Assembly (NCBI GenBank): GCA_003240775.1
Contig: QFNI01000110.1
Location: 1 to 5,176, forward strand
Direction: 5' to 3'
Source of the DNA: Mesorhizobium amorphae
GTDB lineage: Bacteria; Pseudomonadota; Alphaproteobacteria; Rhizobiales; Rhizobiaceae
DNA length: 5,176 nt
Part shown: one piece after another, positions 4,809-5,176 of the stretch
Layout of the letters: each line of letters starts with the position of its first letter
Position numbering within the stretch: the first letter of the stretch is position 1
The notes under the pieces: generated by a model
Seen by the model: the letters and a program-made list of their open reading frames with translations, nothing else
What the model was told of the DNA's origin: nothing
Databases searched by the model: none
Made by a program: the position numbers and the translations under genes

Positions 4809-5176
4809 ATGCCGAACGTGACCAGCGACCTTCTCGAGAGGCTTATCGGCCGCCTCGGCGAGGACGACCCGCTCTCGGGCGAGATTCGCGCCGAGATCAG
4901 GGCGAGCAACGGCGCCGGGGCGGCCGATCTTCGGATCCCGGCCGGCCTCGCACCCTTCGCGGCCGGCGCCCTGCTGGTCGGCTCCGTGAAGGCGATGATG
5001 TCCGGCCGACCCGAAGGCGTGGTTCGCGGCATGATGTCGCTTCGGCGGGAGGTTGAGGCGGTCATCCCCGCCGCCCTGGCCGAGCTGGGAGAAGACACCG
5101 TCGAGCGCGTATACGAGCTCGCCGCCGAGGGGTTCGTCGGGGTCCGGGTCCTGCCCGAATCCTGGAGGGAGGACGG
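4809..5176 (+). CDS. Unknown protein, 3' end beyond the right edge of the window
   Basis: The first 122 residues are visible, beginning MPNVTSDLLERLIGRLGEDD, and the frame is open at the edge. GGAGGAGG at 4796-4803 is five bases before the ATG, a strong site; a GTG directly before the ATG is in frame but less likely. The chain looks mostly helical: 5-17, 21-33, an Ala/Gly-rich stretch 45-65 (APFAAGALLVGSVKAMM) that is too polar at its ends to call a membrane segment with confidence, then 70-93 and 95-108. I recognise no motif. The gene diverges from the nuclease gene across a 242-base gap holding promoters and repeats. Other frames here (a minus-strand 160-codon frame and a plus-strand 107-codon frame) have Arg/Ser/Pro-rich, non-protein-like composition and were judged to be shadows. 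Confidence 0.8.
   Translation, partial: MPNVTSDLLERLIGRLGEDDPLSGEIRAEIRASNGAGAADLRIPAGLAPFAAGALLVGSVKAMMSGRPEGVVRGMMSLRREVEAVIPAALAELGEDTVERVYELAAEGFVGVRVLPESWRED

Noticed and set aside
4616..5098. 160-codon minus-strand frame and 107-codon plus-strand frame (4733-5056)
   Set aside because: Both overlap the gene at 4809, which has a strong ribosome site and normal composition. Their products are Ser/Arg/Pro or Arg/Gly-rich.
1..5176. CRISPR array, tRNA, rRNA, insertion sequence or attachment site
   Set aside because: I saw no regularly spaced repeats, tRNA-like folds, transposase motifs or flanking target duplications; the only long exact direct repeat noticed is the 38-bp duplication.

Overview
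The window is GC-rich (about two thirds G+C by eye) and densely packed. It has short intergenic gaps, small uncharacterised genes, and a SNF2-type helicase paired with a small PD-(D/E)XK nuclease. That combination, with a DUF4031-like protein and a small acidic protein carrying a GRDLWFTRNGHGVGFWDR block, is what I associate with tailed phages and prophages of high-GC proteobacteria. No structural, integrase, tRNA or rRNA gene is visible, so phage origin is an inference and the host is unknown.

Layout: (1) 1-860, minus strand: a DUF4031-like gene followed by an unknown gene that runs off the left edge. They appear joined by a stop/start overlap, but the DUF4031 gene carries an apparent one-base frameshift near its 3' end. 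(2) 861-1020: a divergent promoter region with back-to-back candidate promoters and an inverted repeat, ending in a 38-bp tandem duplication that turns the first copy of the next gene's start into a 13-codon mini-ORF. (3) 1021-2373, plus strand: two strongly acidic proteins of unknown function (297 and 144 aa). (4) 2374-2413: a short convergent gap with a hairpin. (5) 2414-4566, minus strand: a nuclease gene then a helicase gene, overlapping by four bases at a TTGA junction. (6) 4567-4808: a second divergent control region with candidate promoters both ways, two inverted repeats and a short coding-like stretch without a start. (7) 4809 to the right edge, plus strand: an unknown gene cut by the window.

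The four transcription units are short and alternate in strand. Three of the four candidate promoters share an extended -10 of the form GTGGTAWG, which suggests common control. The only functional prediction I would stand behind is the helicase-nuclease pair, acting in DNA replication, recombination or repair. The remaining genes are described but not assigned a function. I do not see a clearly new multi-gene system; the best leads are the shared promoter motif, the duplicated gene start, the acidic protein pair and the two TTGA couplings.
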